From NCBI GenBank assembly GCA_017607445.1, contig JAEVHH010000004.1, positions 2,294,001 through 2,358,000 on the forward strand: a DNA stretch of 64,000 bases. Reading direction: 5' to 3'. Source of the DNA: Histoplasma ohiense. Taxonomy: Eukaryota > Ascomycota > Eurotiomycetes > Onygenales > Ajellomycetaceae. Below, piece after piece: positions 20,013-32,544 of this stretch; positions within the stretch are counted from its first letter, which is position 1; each line of letters begins with the position of its first letter. The notes under the pieces are model-generated. The model made no database searches. It worked only from the letters and a program-made list of their open reading frames with translations, and had not been told where the DNA came from. A program made the position numbers and the translations under genes.

Positions 20013-23000
20013 CTACCCCTCCCCTAACACGCCACTCTCCCTCAACCCTTTCCAAAGCTCCGGCTCTAAAAACTTACTAACACTCACATCTTCCGCTAGT
20101 CCCTTGCGCCTCCTAGTCTTGAGCACAAAATCCCTCGCCGTCGCCATCGCACTCGCCATATCCAACGGCCGCAGCTTCACATCCCTATCCAACGGATCCC
20201 CAGGCACGACACTCCACTTATCAAAGACAAGACTCACCATCGCCTGGCCCTGCGTGTGTATGCGCAGATCTGTCTCAAAGCCGAATGAGTCGATGACAGG
20301 GATTAGGCCGCGGACGGCGTAAAGTGGGGTGCCAGCGATGGGACCATCGGAGAGTACGTGGCCGCGCCTTCGAGAAAGGACGGTGTAGATGGCCGCAACG
20401 GAGTCAGCGGGCCCTGTCATGGAGCAGGTGTATATGGGTTCCATGAGACGGGGTGAGGCCATGAGGAAGGAGGAGTAGACGGCGCGTCGGGCTGTCGGGA
20501 TTATTTGGCCACCACCACGGAAGATAGCTTGGTCGGCGAGGGATATGTCCGTGAGTTTGAATTTGGTGTTGCGGATGGCTAAGGTTGGCGAGAAAGGGTT
20601 AGTAGGTTTGGTTGTTTCAGGTTTGGGAGTTACGGTTGGGATTTTGACTTACGTTCTTCGCACAGGGGTCCTTCCCTAGTTCCCCAACTAAAACCCTGCC
20701 GTATGGAGTCCCGCACGGTCCCCAGGAGCTTTTTATCTATTTGAGAAGGTAAAGTGTCATCCTGGAGGATGTTGGGACCCATTTCCTCAGGGCCAAATGC
20801 CCAAATACTTCGCGCAGCCAGTTTATCCCAGTCGTAGTTCTGCTCGAAAAACTGAGCGACTTTGCGGATGGGGTCGCGTATGCTAACTCGTCCGCTTTCA
20901 ATATCTTCCGCAATTCCATCATCGAGAGGCTCTGCAATCATTGTGATTTTGTTTTTCTTGTTAGGGGTTATGGCGTAGCACATAATGGCTGAAGTTTCGA
21001 CGACCGTCTCGCAGAAGCGAGTGACCGGATCTGAGACCTTCAGTTCCATTTCTGCGTAAAGGCGGCGGAGGTCATGGAGGACGCAATCCATGTAAAGTTC
21101 TCCCGTTCCTAGAACAATGTGCTCACCTGATTCCTCGACCTTGGTAGATATTAATGGATAGCTCTTGTTGATTTTTCGAAGACCCTCAAGCATCTTGGGG
21201 AGTTCGGAGGGATTGATGGGTTCAACTGCAACTTTGAAAACAGATTCGGTCATGTGCTTTATCGGCTTGAAGATATAAGCGTCTTCATCATCTTCAAGTT
21301 TCAGGGGAACCAGTGTAGCGGTCTTTACTATGGAATTATCTACACCTGATAGAAGCACCCAGTTTCCGGCAGGGACACCGCTTGTAGGGATGTTGTATCT
21401 GGTCTCCGCAATCCAAGTATCCGCTATTGTGGCAATGACCATATCTTCCTCGTCGTCAATGGTGTAGCCCTCTCCCAAAACCCGTACTTGCTGACCCGGT
21501 CGAGCAACACCACTCATTACTCTACCGAAGGCGTTGAACTTGGATGCATCAGGAGTGCTGTATAGTTTTGTTACCTGGATTACCAAAGGTCCGTCTTGGT
21601 CGCATGTTGACATTGAAGACGCCACTTTTGTATCCAGAGGTCCAGTGTAGTATTTCTCGAGCAACTTCTGTGCATTATCCTTTGGTGAGGGGATGTGTTG
21701 GACCACCATGTCAACGAACCCATCAACAGGCCCGAAGAATTGTTCGCAAACAAGCTTTAGTAGGATCTTCGCGTCCGATTTCAGCTGGGAAGGTTTTAAG
21801 AATATTCCTAGGGTGGCTAGAGTCTCTTTTAGGTCCTCCGGGCTCTCAGAAATGGTGTGAGAAATGATCTTGTAGATAGGCTCCAAAACAAAATGGACGA
21901 AAGTCCGTTTCGAGCGCTCTTCAACGCCCTTGCGGGTGAACTTTCTGCTTTTAGGGTTAAAAAAGATATCGCCCCAGAGACGGGCACCGAATTCTGCAAT
22001 ATCAATGCCCTTGTAGGTGTCGGCATACATCTTCGCAAATGACTGTAACGTAAAGCACCAATTCATGCTGGTGCAGGCGAATGCGACATTCCCTTTCTCC
22101 GGACTCAATCTCCTCTTTTCGCCTTGGCCAGGTAAGGTCCGTTCGATAACCGTGTTCACTTCTTCGACGACGTGTTTTAATTTGAAATAAGCGTCCGAGG
22201 GGGGAAGTTTTAGTTCAAGGATGAGTCGATCCATCTTGTTCACGACCAGCGTGAGAGGCAAATCCTCCAGCACAGCATATTTGATTATCTGCTCCGTATT
22301 GATTTGCACCCCTTCAACAACATCGACTATCAGGACAACGCCGTCAACCAATCTGAACGCAGCAGCAACCTCGTCAACAAAATTTACGTGTCCGGGGGTG
22401 TCAATGATATTGAAAAGGTGTGATTTCCCGCGCGTGCCTTGTAAGACCAAACTCATGGGAGCAGATTTGATAGATAAGCCACGCTCCCGCTCGACAAAAT
22501 GGACGTCCGTATAACGTAGTTGCTCATCTTTCCGCCTGCCAATCCTTTTATCCAGCCGTTCCGACAGGTCGTGCGTTTGCATTACGAGAGTATCCATAAA
22601 CGCGGTTTTTCCATGATGCAAGTGGCCAGCAAGGGCAATGTTTCGGGTTTGGTTGGGGAAATTTAGGAGGTCAGTCATAAATTCGCGTGAATAAAAAACG
22701 GAGGGAAGGTCCGCTTCCTGGACCGCGAATTTCTTCTGCTGGACGGGGGCGATGATGGGCTGGGTCAGCGGTTGCGCATCTTCTTCCTCGACAAGCGTCT
22801 CCACGCCTTCGCCATACACCTGCTGGGCCGTTGGGTAATATTGTTTATCTTCATGTAGGATGACCGCATTCGAAGGACCTTGTTCTGTATCGATATTGCG
22901 ATATCTGTGTCAGCAGCCTTTCATCATCCACTTCTCAATATCCGGAAACAAAAATGTGGTCAACTCGCATGCGTAAGTGATCATTACCATCTAGCTCCAT

Positions 23001-23241
23001 CAATTGCTGATCATGAGCAGGCCCTTCTCCAGCCTCTTCATCTTCCTCCGACTCGAGGTCGTAGGCGTATGCGTCTGGGCGAGATTCGCCATGTCTGAGC
23101 TCCTCTTCAGACTCTTCAGCCTCCCCAATGTAGTTTCCGAACCTGCGCAACACACGATCATTAGCGCAACTCTGGCCCAGGAGCTGCTGAAATGCTGCTG
23201 CCTTGAATCAAAAGCACCTACTCGTCGTAAAGATCGTCCAT
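20013..23241 (-). CDS. SNU114: U5 snRNP GTPase SNU114 (EFTUD2 homologue)
   Basis: Four exons: 23241-23222, 23142-22988, 22884-20653 and 20578-20013, all phases fitting, giving 990 residues (human EFTUD2 is 972). It starts MDDLYDEFGNYIGEAEE, the conserved family N-terminus, followed by an acidic region. The EF-2-like GTPase domain shows the P-loop AGHLHHGKTAF (about residue 143), DTPGHVNF (about 219) and NKMDRL (about 272). EF-2 domains II-V follow, ending with the IRNTKFKLTD and GQIIPTARRAVYSSFLMA segments and a domain IV/V region containing HTQGQAMVSLVFDKW. In the spliceosome this GTPase sits next to Prp8 and controls Brr2-driven U4/U6 unwinding. The first exon is only 20 nt. Divergent with ERG10, convergent with CIA2. 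Confidence 0.95.
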
Positions 23242-23947
23242 AGTGTCTGCGAAAGAGCAAATGTAGGAAACGCGCAGTATGATTAATTGCGGATGGAATG
23301 GATCATTTCGCGAGCACCTTTTCCTCTGCAGAAGCGTACTACAAATGCCTTGCAATATAGCGTATAACTAAATCGCAGAGATGGAGTCGCGGGGAGAGCA
23401 GGTGTTGTCCTCTGTGTTTCCAAGGTTGGCTGATCGATGCCGCCCTGGGGATTTGTCGTGGGACAGCTTGTTGATGGCCTCAGGCACCAACAAAAAATTT
23501 AATCAGCATCTGGTTATTTAACTAACTAGTTAGGAACAAAGTATAGTTATGATAATACGGATTAAGTGAAATTGAATTAAAGAAAAAGAAACGGTCCACG
23601 GGAGAAGAAAGCTGCTGCCTATTTAAACCCCCTATAATCATATACTATATACTGTTGCTGTTCGTTCAGTTTCTCTCCTGTTGGTCTTGTTAAATAGCTA
23701 TTTAGTTACAGGGTTGCCTCTAGTCCCACTCGCCCCTCATCCAAGTCAATATTCATATCCCCCAACAGAACTGGCATACCGCCACTCTCTTTGGTGCTTA
23801 TACACTTCCGCATTGTTCACTCTCAATTGCTTCCTTTTGCTGCTGTGTTTGCCGTTCTTGACTATCTTCTGTCAATTGCTCCATTCCGTGGATCTATCCA
23901 TCGGACATTATATTACACAGCACACTGACCTGCCTCCGATCTATACC
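23242..23947. other. Divergent promoter region of SNU114 and ERG10
   Basis: About 700 bp. The part next to ERG10 is pyrimidine-rich (CT-rich from about 23640 to 23930), as often seen before highly expressed fungal genes. No sterol-response element was recognised by eye. Confidence 0.55.
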
Positions 23948-25499
23948 ATGTCTTCTCTCCCTCCCGTCTACATCGTCGCCTCCGCGAGAACCCCCGTGGG
24001 CTCTTTTCTAGGGTAGGTACAAAACCTCCAAATGTTGAAGCGTACCTTGTATAACCATCGTAGAATTGTTCTCAATCTACCTTTATACGTGAGTGCAGGC
24101 GTACCATGCTGACAGTCCATTGCCCCTCCTTCCAGGTCCCTCTCTAGCTTGACGGCACCTCAACTTGGCTCCCACGCCATCAAGGGCAAGTGAACCTACC
24201 CCCTTTGGCCCAGCGCATATAGCCAGAGCTGACATCGGGCCCCGTGCAGCTGCCGTACAGAGAGTGCCGGCAATCAAGCCCAGTGATGTCGAGGAAGTCT
24301 TCTTCGGAAACGTCCTCTCCGCAAAGTAAAACGAACCCCACCCAATCCAGATACCCATTCTCACACTCCCTTCCACTGGGTTTATATGTATATTTACTAA
24401 CGCCATATTTTATAGTGTGGGACAGAATCCCGCAAGACAATGCGCTCTTGGCGCAGGACTCGCAGAGTCCACTATCTGCACCACTGTCAACAAAGTGTGC
24501 GCCTCAGGCCTCAAAGCCATTATCCTAGGCGTGCAGACCATCATGACTGGCAATGCCGATATTGTTGTTGCTGGAGGCACCGAATCCATGTCTAACACCC
24601 CTCACTACATCCCCAACATGCGCACTGGTGCGAAATACGGCAACCAAAATTTGCTGGACGGCATCATGAGGGACGGTCTTACTGATGCGTCGAAGAATGA
24701 GATCATGGGCCTACAGGCTGAGGAATGTGCTGCTGATCATGGCTTTACCAGGGAGCAACAGGATGACTATGCCATCAGATCGTATGAGCGTGCCCAGGCC
24801 GCCCAAAAGGCTGGGGTTTTGGATGCGGAGATCGCTCCTATCGAAATTCCTGGCTTCAGAGGAAAGCCCGGCGTCGTTGTTGATAAGGACGAAGAACCAA
24901 AGAACGTGAGTTTCTGGATGTCTCAAATCCATATCATACACAATCATTTGAGGCAAAGCTAACTCTCGTCCTCTATACAGCTGCACCCTGAAAAGCTCCG
25001 CGCCATAAAACCCGCCTTCATCCCAAGCACCGGCACCGTCACTGCTCCCAACTCCTCCCCACTAAACGACGGTGCCGCTGCTGTCGTCCTCGTCTCCGAA
25101 GCCAAGTTAAAGGAACTCAACATCAAACCCCTGGCCAAGATCCTCGGCTGGGGTGACGCCGCTAAAGCAACCAGCAAATTCACCACGGCACCGTCGCTCG
25201 CCATCCCCAAGGCCCTCAAGCATGCCGGTATCGCTCAGGATGCCATTGACGCCTTCGAGATCAACGAGGCGTTCAGCGTCGTTGCTCTGGCGAATATGAA
25301 GCTCTTGGGCCTGAGCGAGGAAAAGGTCAATATGCACGGCGGCGCGGTTGCGCTGGGACACCCGCTCGGTGCTAGCGGTGCACGTATCGTGACGACACTG
25401 CTTGGCGTCCTAAAGGCGAAGAGGGGAAAGTTGGGATGTGTGGGTATTTGCAATGGAGGGGGTGGTGCTAGTGCTATGGTTATTGAGTCTTTGCAGTAG
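23948..25499 (+). CDS. ERG10: Acetoacetyl-CoA thiolase ERG10
   Basis: Exons 23948-24012, 24136 to about 24186, about 24214/24227 to 24325, 24416-24905 and 24981-25499, giving 408-411 residues. It condenses two acetyl-CoA into acetoacetyl-CoA, the first step of the mevalonate/ergosterol pathway. The start MSSLPPVYIVASARTPVGSF is standard for the family. The acylated Cys is in TTVNKVCASGLKAI (about residue 104); NEAFSVVALAN, HGGAVALGHPLGASGARIV and GICNGGGGASAMV (second Cys about 396) complete the active site. There is no peroxisomal C-terminal signal or clear mitochondrial leader, so it is probably cytosolic. The second intron is problematic: only 28-37 nt long, with alternative GC-AG or GT-AG boundaries that all keep frame. 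Without splicing, a TGA stops the frame at about 24190. Confidence 0.92.
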
Positions 25500-25620
25500 G
25501 CTAAGGGTGGGTTTGGGGCCCGGGAATGAAAGGCGAATCAAAAAAGGATACCTTTTCTCCATTTATAGGACCCTGATCATCATCCCCAAATACACCGGCT
25601 TTTTGTATTTCGGGCCAGGC

Positions 25621-25654
<34 letters not shown>
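25621..25654. repeat. TA microsatellite
   Basis: About 15 near-uninterrupted TA units in the ERG10 downstream region. Confidence 0.85.
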
Positions 25655-25657
<3 letters not shown>

Positions 25658-25731
25658 CCCCTTTGCTGAAGTGGACATTTTACATGCCCAACTAGAGAGA
25701 AAGCGATACCCATATAACTGTTTGTAGTACC

Positions 25732-25759
25732 TTTTTTTTTTTTTTTTTTTTTTTTTTTT
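25732..25759. repeat. Poly-T tract
   Basis: Run of 28 T. Confidence 0.85.
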
Positions 25760-26619
25760 CATGCGGAAAAGTCGTACGCAATGTGTGGAAGATGGAAGCC
25801 TTAGCATGGCATATATCCTAAAATTTCCAAATTGACAATATAGACGCTGATTCTCTGCTACTGCTTGTCCGGATAATTAAATTACACGTGACTCCAGCGA
25901 CTCTCCAGCGACTGGTCCATGGATATCTCCTATATCTTATTATGAATTCGGTGTTTGAAAAGCTATGGGAGACGATTGATTCGTATACTTGAACATATAC
26001 ATACATATATATTCATCACTGGTTGAAGAACAAAGCTGCCAGCAGATAGCCCCCTGCCTCCGCTCTCCACGATCTGATTCCATACTGTATATATATATAA
26101 TCCATAGAACCTCCACGAAACCCCCACGGAACTTTCCGACACACAAAAAGCGAGGAACTAATAATCAACTAATAATCAATGAAACTGCAAAACTAATCAA
26201 AGCCACCCCTTCCTTCCATGCCTTTTTCCACGGACTTGTTCCACCGAAATTCGATGTAAACAACAACGGAGGTCGCCGCTTCTTCCGTATCTCGCCCAGC
26301 CTTTTAATCAATCTCAATTTTGCCCTCAGCGGCCTTCTCGACAAATATGGCGCCTGAGGGAGGAAAGGATATTATTACCCTTGCATATCGATGGGTAAAA
26401 TTTAGGGAATAATAATACCATTAGAGACCGAGTAGTCCTTGAAAAAAAAAGAAAAAAAAAACGTGCGTGGCAGCAAGTACTATACATATATGCCTTCAGC
26501 ATTACGCGAGGGTGGGTAGGGTTGGGGAGGAGAAGGTGGGGAGGAGAAGGTGGGGGGGTTTGGTGGTTGATGTATGACCTGTTGCAAAGACGACGACGAC
26601 CAAGTTTCATACTTTGTAT

Positions 26620-26622
<3 letters not shown>

Positions 26623-26668
<46 letters not shown>
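26623..26668. repeat. GT microsatellite, about 23 units
   Basis: Perfect GT dinucleotide repeat ending about 45 bp before the stop codon of the minus-strand Zn2Cys6 gene, so probably in its 3' UTR. Confidence 0.9.
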
Positions 26669-26670
<2 letters not shown>

Positions 26671-26713
26671 ATTACGTTCGTATATGTGTAATATTTCACA
26701 TCACCTGGCCAGC

Positions 26714-28371
26714 CTACCCCAGTTCCTGCGCTCTTGAAATTAACCCTTCCTTCACCCGCTGCCCAAGCACGGAATTGAACACCCCATAGCGTTCTCCGAC
26801 CTTCACCACAATGTCCAGTGGCACCGACAAATACCCGCGGAGTTCCGGCGGTACCCGCCCGCTGATTTCAATCAGCCAGCGAGTCTGTGGCATCAGCAGC
26901 TGCGGCAAGCGTGCGCGCTCGGGCATCATGCGCCAAAGGATCGGGTACATGACCACCTGCAGCGCCGTGAAGTGGATAAACATAACCAAGAACATCGCAT
27001 TCTTCTCCATCTCCGCCATCACCCCGGGGGCCGTGGGCGAAATGATATGGTTCTGGAAGCTCGCGTCGTCAATGCTGCACAGGACCGTATACGCCTTCTG
27101 GAAGGCATTGCAGGCGTCGATCCACGCGCGTCTCTGCAGGCTCTCGGCCGCGTCGAGGAGGGTGGCGTGGTAGCTCCGGTGGGATTCGTGGTTGAGGAGC
27201 GGGATCAATGACCTGAGCACATCCGCGTCGCGCTTGACAGCGCCCATGTCGACGCCCATGTCGGCGGCTTCGTCGTTGTCGTCGTCGGAACACTCGCGTT
27301 CATCAATGCCGCCAACGAGATGGGGCAAGGGCGAGCGTAGGTCAGGGCGAGTCTCCATGATCAAGTGGAGGGAGAAGGGGTCCAGCCCGCCCACGGCTGC
27401 GATGTGGCCTGTCAGCCGTCCGCAGCCGCGGATTAGGACGAGGAAATCGGTGAAGCCGTCGCACAGGTGGCCTGACTGTATGGTCAGAGCGTAGCAGGTT
27501 GCAAGCATGGCGTTGAGTTCTGGGATGTTCGGGGTGGTGGGTGAGGTAGTGAGGTCGGTGGTGGGGTCGGCTAGAGCCTGATTGTCCATTGATTGCTGGA
27601 GACCACGGAGGGCCAGGCCACGGTGGGATAACATGGCCGCGTAGCCGCGCATTTCCTCGGGGCCTAAAACGTCGGCGGCCACGAGCAAGAGGTGCGATGC
27701 GCCTAGGGAGAGGATGGCGTGCATAAGGAATTCGTGCTTTGGGAGTGAAATCAGCTTGGATCATCATGGATGAAGCGTTTGATGAGATGGGACACATTTA
27801 TGTGTAACATGCAGCGTTTATATACATATATATATATAGATATATATGCACTATACATATTTACCTGGTGGGCGAGGAGAGGAATTTCCGTAATCCACAT
27901 GGCATCAGAGCCCTGTGGCAAGTACGGATAGGCCGAAACCATGTAGTGGTGGAAGAAACGCATATCGTCGATTGTGAAGAAAGGGGGAAACTGCGGAGGC
28001 GCGGAAGCCGGTTTGATAGACGGTGGAGGAGGCAGCAGTGACTTTGGATAGTGGGCACCAAGGCTGTTAATCTTTCTGTTATAATTTGGCTGCAAGCGAC
28101 GGATGGGTTGATGCGACTGTGATTTAAACTGGGAGGGATAAACGCAGTCAAGCTGCCTCAACCTGCAGTTGTCGCATACTGGTCGTGTTTCGGGGCACTG
28201 TTTTTATGTAGAGAGAAACACGTCAAAGAACGTCCTGCTCCGCATGGATATTCACCATACCTTTACCCTCCGAGCTTTACAGCTATAACAGCCGGTACGG
28301 GATTTGGTATGGGGTTTCCTGTTGATGGTCGAAGCCGTGCCCCGCGGGGAGTCTTTGGCGACGTCTGTCAT
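26714..28371 (-). CDS. Zn2Cys6 transcription factor (UPC2-like architecture)
   Basis: Three exons: 28371-28261, 28197-27865 and 27736-26714, giving 488 residues. The N-terminus has TGCYSCKARRVK, a splice junction, then CPETRPVCDNCRLRQLDCVY. Together they form a zinc cluster with spacing C-x2-C-x6-C-x6-C-x2-C-x6-C, placed right at the N-terminus and followed by a Pro-rich linker. The rest is a helical regulatory domain of the fungal_trans_2 type (FFHHYMVSAYPYLP, FLMHAILSLGASHLLLVAA, MLSHRGLALRGLQQSM). This layout is shared by the many proteins annotated 'sterol uptake control protein 2-like', but it is common and does not prove a sterol role. The adjacent ERG10 makes the idea worth testing. 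It should be a nuclear regulator; the targets are unknown. Intron 2 is TA-rich. Confidence 0.85.
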
Positions 28372-30090
28372 AGTTGTTGTTGTTGTTGTCGAGGAGGAGA
28401 GAAGGTCAGTTCTATTCGGTCTCTGATTGACGATTTTCGTCGGACGGTGATTGCTAGCTAGGGATGGTTTCTCCCAGTTTGTAGTCCTCCTACCATGGCA
28501 ACGTTGACGTTTAATAAGAACCCAAGTGATATCTTCAACCTAAAGATGAAAGCCGTTTTGAGGCCGATGACAAGGGACCAAGCGACCAAGCGACCTCAGC
28601 TCCAGCCGGACGGCTGATGAACAAGGAAGACAAAGTTCTGACCTGCACTCCCCCAAAGGCGCTAAATAAAGACGCCGGGTTCAACCAGAGAATTTGCCGG
28701 CCTCCGGCCCAACCACCGTAGCATTATTTTACAGCCATCGTGGCGTGGTTGGTGGAGCGAGGTCACAGTCGAATATTCTAGCTGTTTGACTAGTCCCTGG
28801 CACGTCTGAAAACGAGCGATCATGGGGCTAGGAGAACTCTTGGTTCTTGAGCCTGGGAAAATTAAGGCTAGGGTTAAAAACGTGAAATTTCCGGCCCTTC
28901 ATGCCCAGCGAACTATGCCTCAGCCGAGCTGGCTGTCGTCAACACACACACACACACATCTCATGGATTGAATTGCTTTGCCATTAGAGACGCTAGACAC
29001 GACTCATCTGCGCCGGTCTGCGGCTGACTTCCAAAACCAGTTCCTGGTTTGAGTTTGGCCGCTGCATGAATTCCCCCCAAGGACGGTCACTACTAGTAGT
29101 TATTGACCTTCGGTATTACGCTGTAGGAGAGGGCGTGTTGGACTCGTTGGAGACCCTCGCTGGTTACATCATCCCATCTCAGTAGTTAGTTGACTTAGTT
29201 GGTGCTCATATAGGTCGAGTAAACTCCAGGGACAAGCCTCCCAGCCCTTCAGGTCGGATCCACCCCAAAGGAGAAGTGTCCGCGGAGGATCCAGGGACTC
29301 TCTGTCGAAAGATCTATGGACTGTGGGCAAATTCTGTGTCGTCGAGAGTGCCAGTTCCCCTCCAACTCCAACTGCTGGCAAGAAAAGTGAATCGGGGCAA
29401 AACCCATATTTTTTCGGGTCTCGGTGGCTTGTGCTATTCTCACGTAGGGCTGGAGCAGTGAGTTTGGCCGGCAATGCCCTGGAAACGCCGCATGGCACCA
29501 GCAAGAAAAAAGTAAGGAAGGGGACCAGGATCGAGAAGGCTGTTGGGTTGAGGAGCTTAATTTAATCAAGAGTGGATTCAAAGTGAATCGAGCTATTTCG
29601 ACTCCCTCCACACTAACACCAAGCTCTTGACAAGATGTCCCTTGTTTTCGAACGCTGATAGAGGCCATCGAACGCCCGAGAAAAGGAAATGGATTCTTCT
29701 TAATTTTTTCTTGGAATTTCTCAACCCTTTGGAATGGCCCCGCAAAATAACCTTATCAATAGGTGGACTTTAACTCTTGTCTCCGGACCTGCGGCCCCGA
29801 ATTCCGATCGGCCAAGAGAAGAGTCGTCCGGGGAGGAGTTCGGAGAACCCGGAATTTGCATCGGCTTGCCATCGGTAAATCCCCCGCCGGAAGGAGGCTT
29901 TAATTTGCACATAAGGCGCCCCCTGCGTGCGCCCAGGTATGTATTGATATATCAATCAATGTTGGATCGCCGGGATTATCATGACAGCCAAATTGATGGC
30001 AGCAGCGTCAGAATGATGTTTGCAGGCAGTCCCCGTACGGATGCCCCCATCAACGCCTATATATAATTTTTCTTAGAAATCGATGAGATG

Positions 30091-30132
<42 letters not shown>

Positions 30133-30942
30133 CGCATCGCGAAAGTAAACCACAACACGTCGTCACCGTGTCGGCTGGAGGCCTATTTGATTTTCCCTGA
30201 TCTGGAATATAATATAAATTAAACATGGTTTACTAGCGTGGGAATAAACCGTTTGAAATGCATCGGTATCTCTGTTTCCACTGGTCACACTAAAAATCTA
30301 TTCGACTTCCCAAAAAGAGCCGGTTGAAGAAAAACACTCCATTTACTGTAATCTCTCTCCCGCTGAACACATTCTTCTGCTGTCAGAGTTGTATTCAATC
30401 ACCGCTTTTTCCCCCTCTCTGATAATACCCTGGGTATAAAAGATTCCTGATATAAACTTACTTAGCTGGGGCATCTCGATCCAAAAGTAGGGTCTCCTTG
30501 CATGCACATACATATCCCACCCCCTCTAGCTGGAAATGCAACGCAGGAAACGCCACTTGCTATTCATTATCGGAAAAAGGGACTGAATCATTCTTCGCTC
30601 TCGGATATCCCTGTCCGTTGCTTGGCCGCGGTCAGCTGAGTAGGGCGGCTGTTCCGGGAAGCAACGGGGTCGAATGATAAAGACATTATACAGGGTGGTG
30701 AGACCAGGGAGGGGATAAGGGTTACAATGAAATCTTGCAGATGTGAGTATATACAAGCCATCGTTGTGGCGAGGCACAAACCAAAACCCCAAATGTCATT
30801 TCAGAAACACACGCGGGAACACTATTCAAAAAATAATGAATCAATTGTATATAAAAAAAAGTAAAATTAAACGTATAAGCAAAAACATGAACCCTGAGGG
30901 GCTTGCGGGAAAGAGGGGCCCCGGAGGGGGGGAGGAGGAGGA
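28372..30942. other. Intergenic region, no gene recognised
   Basis: About 2.6 kb. The left part is the upstream region of the Zn2Cys6 gene. ORFs overlap on both strands at 29169-29668, without motifs. A short CA repeat is at about 28943-28958 and a T-run at 30095-30128. Confidence 0.5.
30095..30128. repeat. Poly-T tract
   Basis: Run of 34 T, the longest homopolymer in the window. Confidence 0.85.
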
Positions 30943-32544
30943 TTAAGCAAAGGCCCCAACAAGAGCCATGAGCAGCGCCCCACCAGCAGCCGCAAAGCAC
31001 GCCTCAATCCGACTCCTCCCCTTCAAAGTCTCATAACTCCTATCACTCAAAAGGTCCTCTGCCAACAACTCCACCAGCCCCGCAAACAGCAGCAACCCAC
31101 TACTGAACGCATTCGTCATCCCTACCATCAGCAGCCCAGCAGTGCTGGCTGGATCGTACAGGTTATGTAGACCCAGGCCGATTGCCTGTCCGATGGGCGT
31201 GGTGGCACCGTAGGCTAACGCCATAAGCCATGGTTTGGGGGAAGATGCAGGGAACAAGGAAGGAATTAGAGACGCGATGCGCCCGCCCAGTGCGAAGCCT
31301 TCGAAGGTTTGGTGGAAGGTGATGGCGACGAGGAAGACGAGAAAGGAGGTGCCTGTGGTCACGCTGAGGGCCATGCCGATAAAGATGCTGTGGAAGAGGA
31401 TGCCAGCCTCAAGGAGCAGGCATTGCAGGAGCTGCTTTTGCGCTGCGTGAGTGTTCATGGTTCGAGATCGTGATAGGTGGTTGTGGCCGGGGTTGAGGTG
31501 GGTGCGGGACTCGTCGTAGCTGGATGATGTGTCTGGAAATGGATCTAGTTCTTCAAGATCAAGGTCTTCGTCGTCTCCAGCTTGCGGTTCGCCGCCCGGA
31601 GTTTTGGGGAGCATTGGTGCGTTGCTCCCTTCCTCCAAAGCAAAACCCTGCGGCGGTGGAGGGAGTGTGTGGGAGGGAGAATCTTTGTGCGAATGATGCG
31701 TGATGCGGGATTTCGCTAAACGTATACCCCCGTGACTATCGCCATTTGCCAGTGGCATGGAGGTAGTCTCATGGTGGTGTGATCCCGTCCCTTCAATTAG
31801 GGTGTCATATTCACTCCCGTGTACATGTTTCGCGCCTCTCAAAGCGAAGAACATCTCGATGGCCACAACGATCATGACAGCAATCATTGCAACTAGACCA
31901 GCCATTGCTGGGTATCCTTTGTTCCAGAATCTTGGTAAACATGGGTTGGTGAGGGAGATGAAGGCTGTGGGGAGGAGGTGAACGAAGGCTGTAGCAATCA
32001 ACACGCCTGTGCCAAAGTGTCTGGATAAAAAGAGGAAATGCCGGGGGATGGGGAGGCGCGGGAAGCGGTGAGCAATAATCGGGAATGAGCATGCTGCATA
32101 TAAAGCAGTGTGAGCAAGTATTCCGTGGCCAATTGAATTAGGGAAGCTCAGTAACGATATCGTGATAGACTGACCTAAAGTACTGAAGACCAATATGATG
32201 ATCAACGCAGCAACGTGCAGCGGGGTGTTATATGAGCTGGTCTTAACGCCACTGCCGCAGGTTGAACCGCCTGGTGTGTTTCCATTTGCAGTACTGTCAT
32301 TCGCTCTGCCGCTGATGCCAACATATCCCCGACGTTCCAGCTCCGATCTGAGGATCTCAAGGGGAATACTCGCTAACGAAGGACCTGGGCGAAGCAAATT
32401 TGTTCAGTTGAGAGAGCTCTCCGCATCTCCGATAGAGGTATCTTATGAACATCCATATCAATCAACCAAATGGGAAACACCGATCTGACCTTGCATTGAA
32501 AGTCCTGGACTCCTGTCACTACCACCGCTATCCGCGGGCAACAT
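30943..32544 (-). CDS. ZIP-family zinc/iron transporter
   Basis: Three exons: 32544-32490, 32384-32175 and 32093-30943, giving 471 residues starting MLPADSGGSDRSPG. The ZIP fold is clear: TM1 around HVAALIIILVFSTL, then IPRHFLFLSRHFGTGVLIATAFVHLLPTAF, a third membrane segment (AMAGLVAMIAVMIVVAIEMFF), a long His/Asp-rich cytosolic loop, and the metal-binding TM4-TM5 pair with EAGILFHSIFIGMALSVTTG and FHQTFEGFALGGRI. Three more membrane helices follow. It should import Zn (or Fe) across the plasma or vacuolar membrane, like yeast Zrt1/Zrt2. Intron 2 is 81 nt with no stop in frame, so retention would add 27 residues between TM1 and TM2. The first exon is less certain: a downstream ATG at 32397 also gives an open frame. 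Confidence 0.92.

Larger units (their letters stand above)
25500..26713. other. Convergent 3' region rich in simple repeats
   Basis: No gene recognised. Contains a TA repeat (25621-25654), a T-run (25732-25759) and a GT repeat (26623-26668) between the ends of ERG10 and the second Zn2Cys6 gene. Confidence 0.6.

Noticed and set aside
20013..28371. SNU114-ERG10-Zn2Cys6 block as a biosynthetic cluster
   Set aside because: No polyketide, peptide or terpene synthase or tailoring enzymes; the neighbours are unrelated housekeeping genes.
29169..29668. Overlapping ORFs on both strands as a gene
   Set aside because: No motif, no family resemblance, no splice structure; local GC-richness explains long open frames on both strands.
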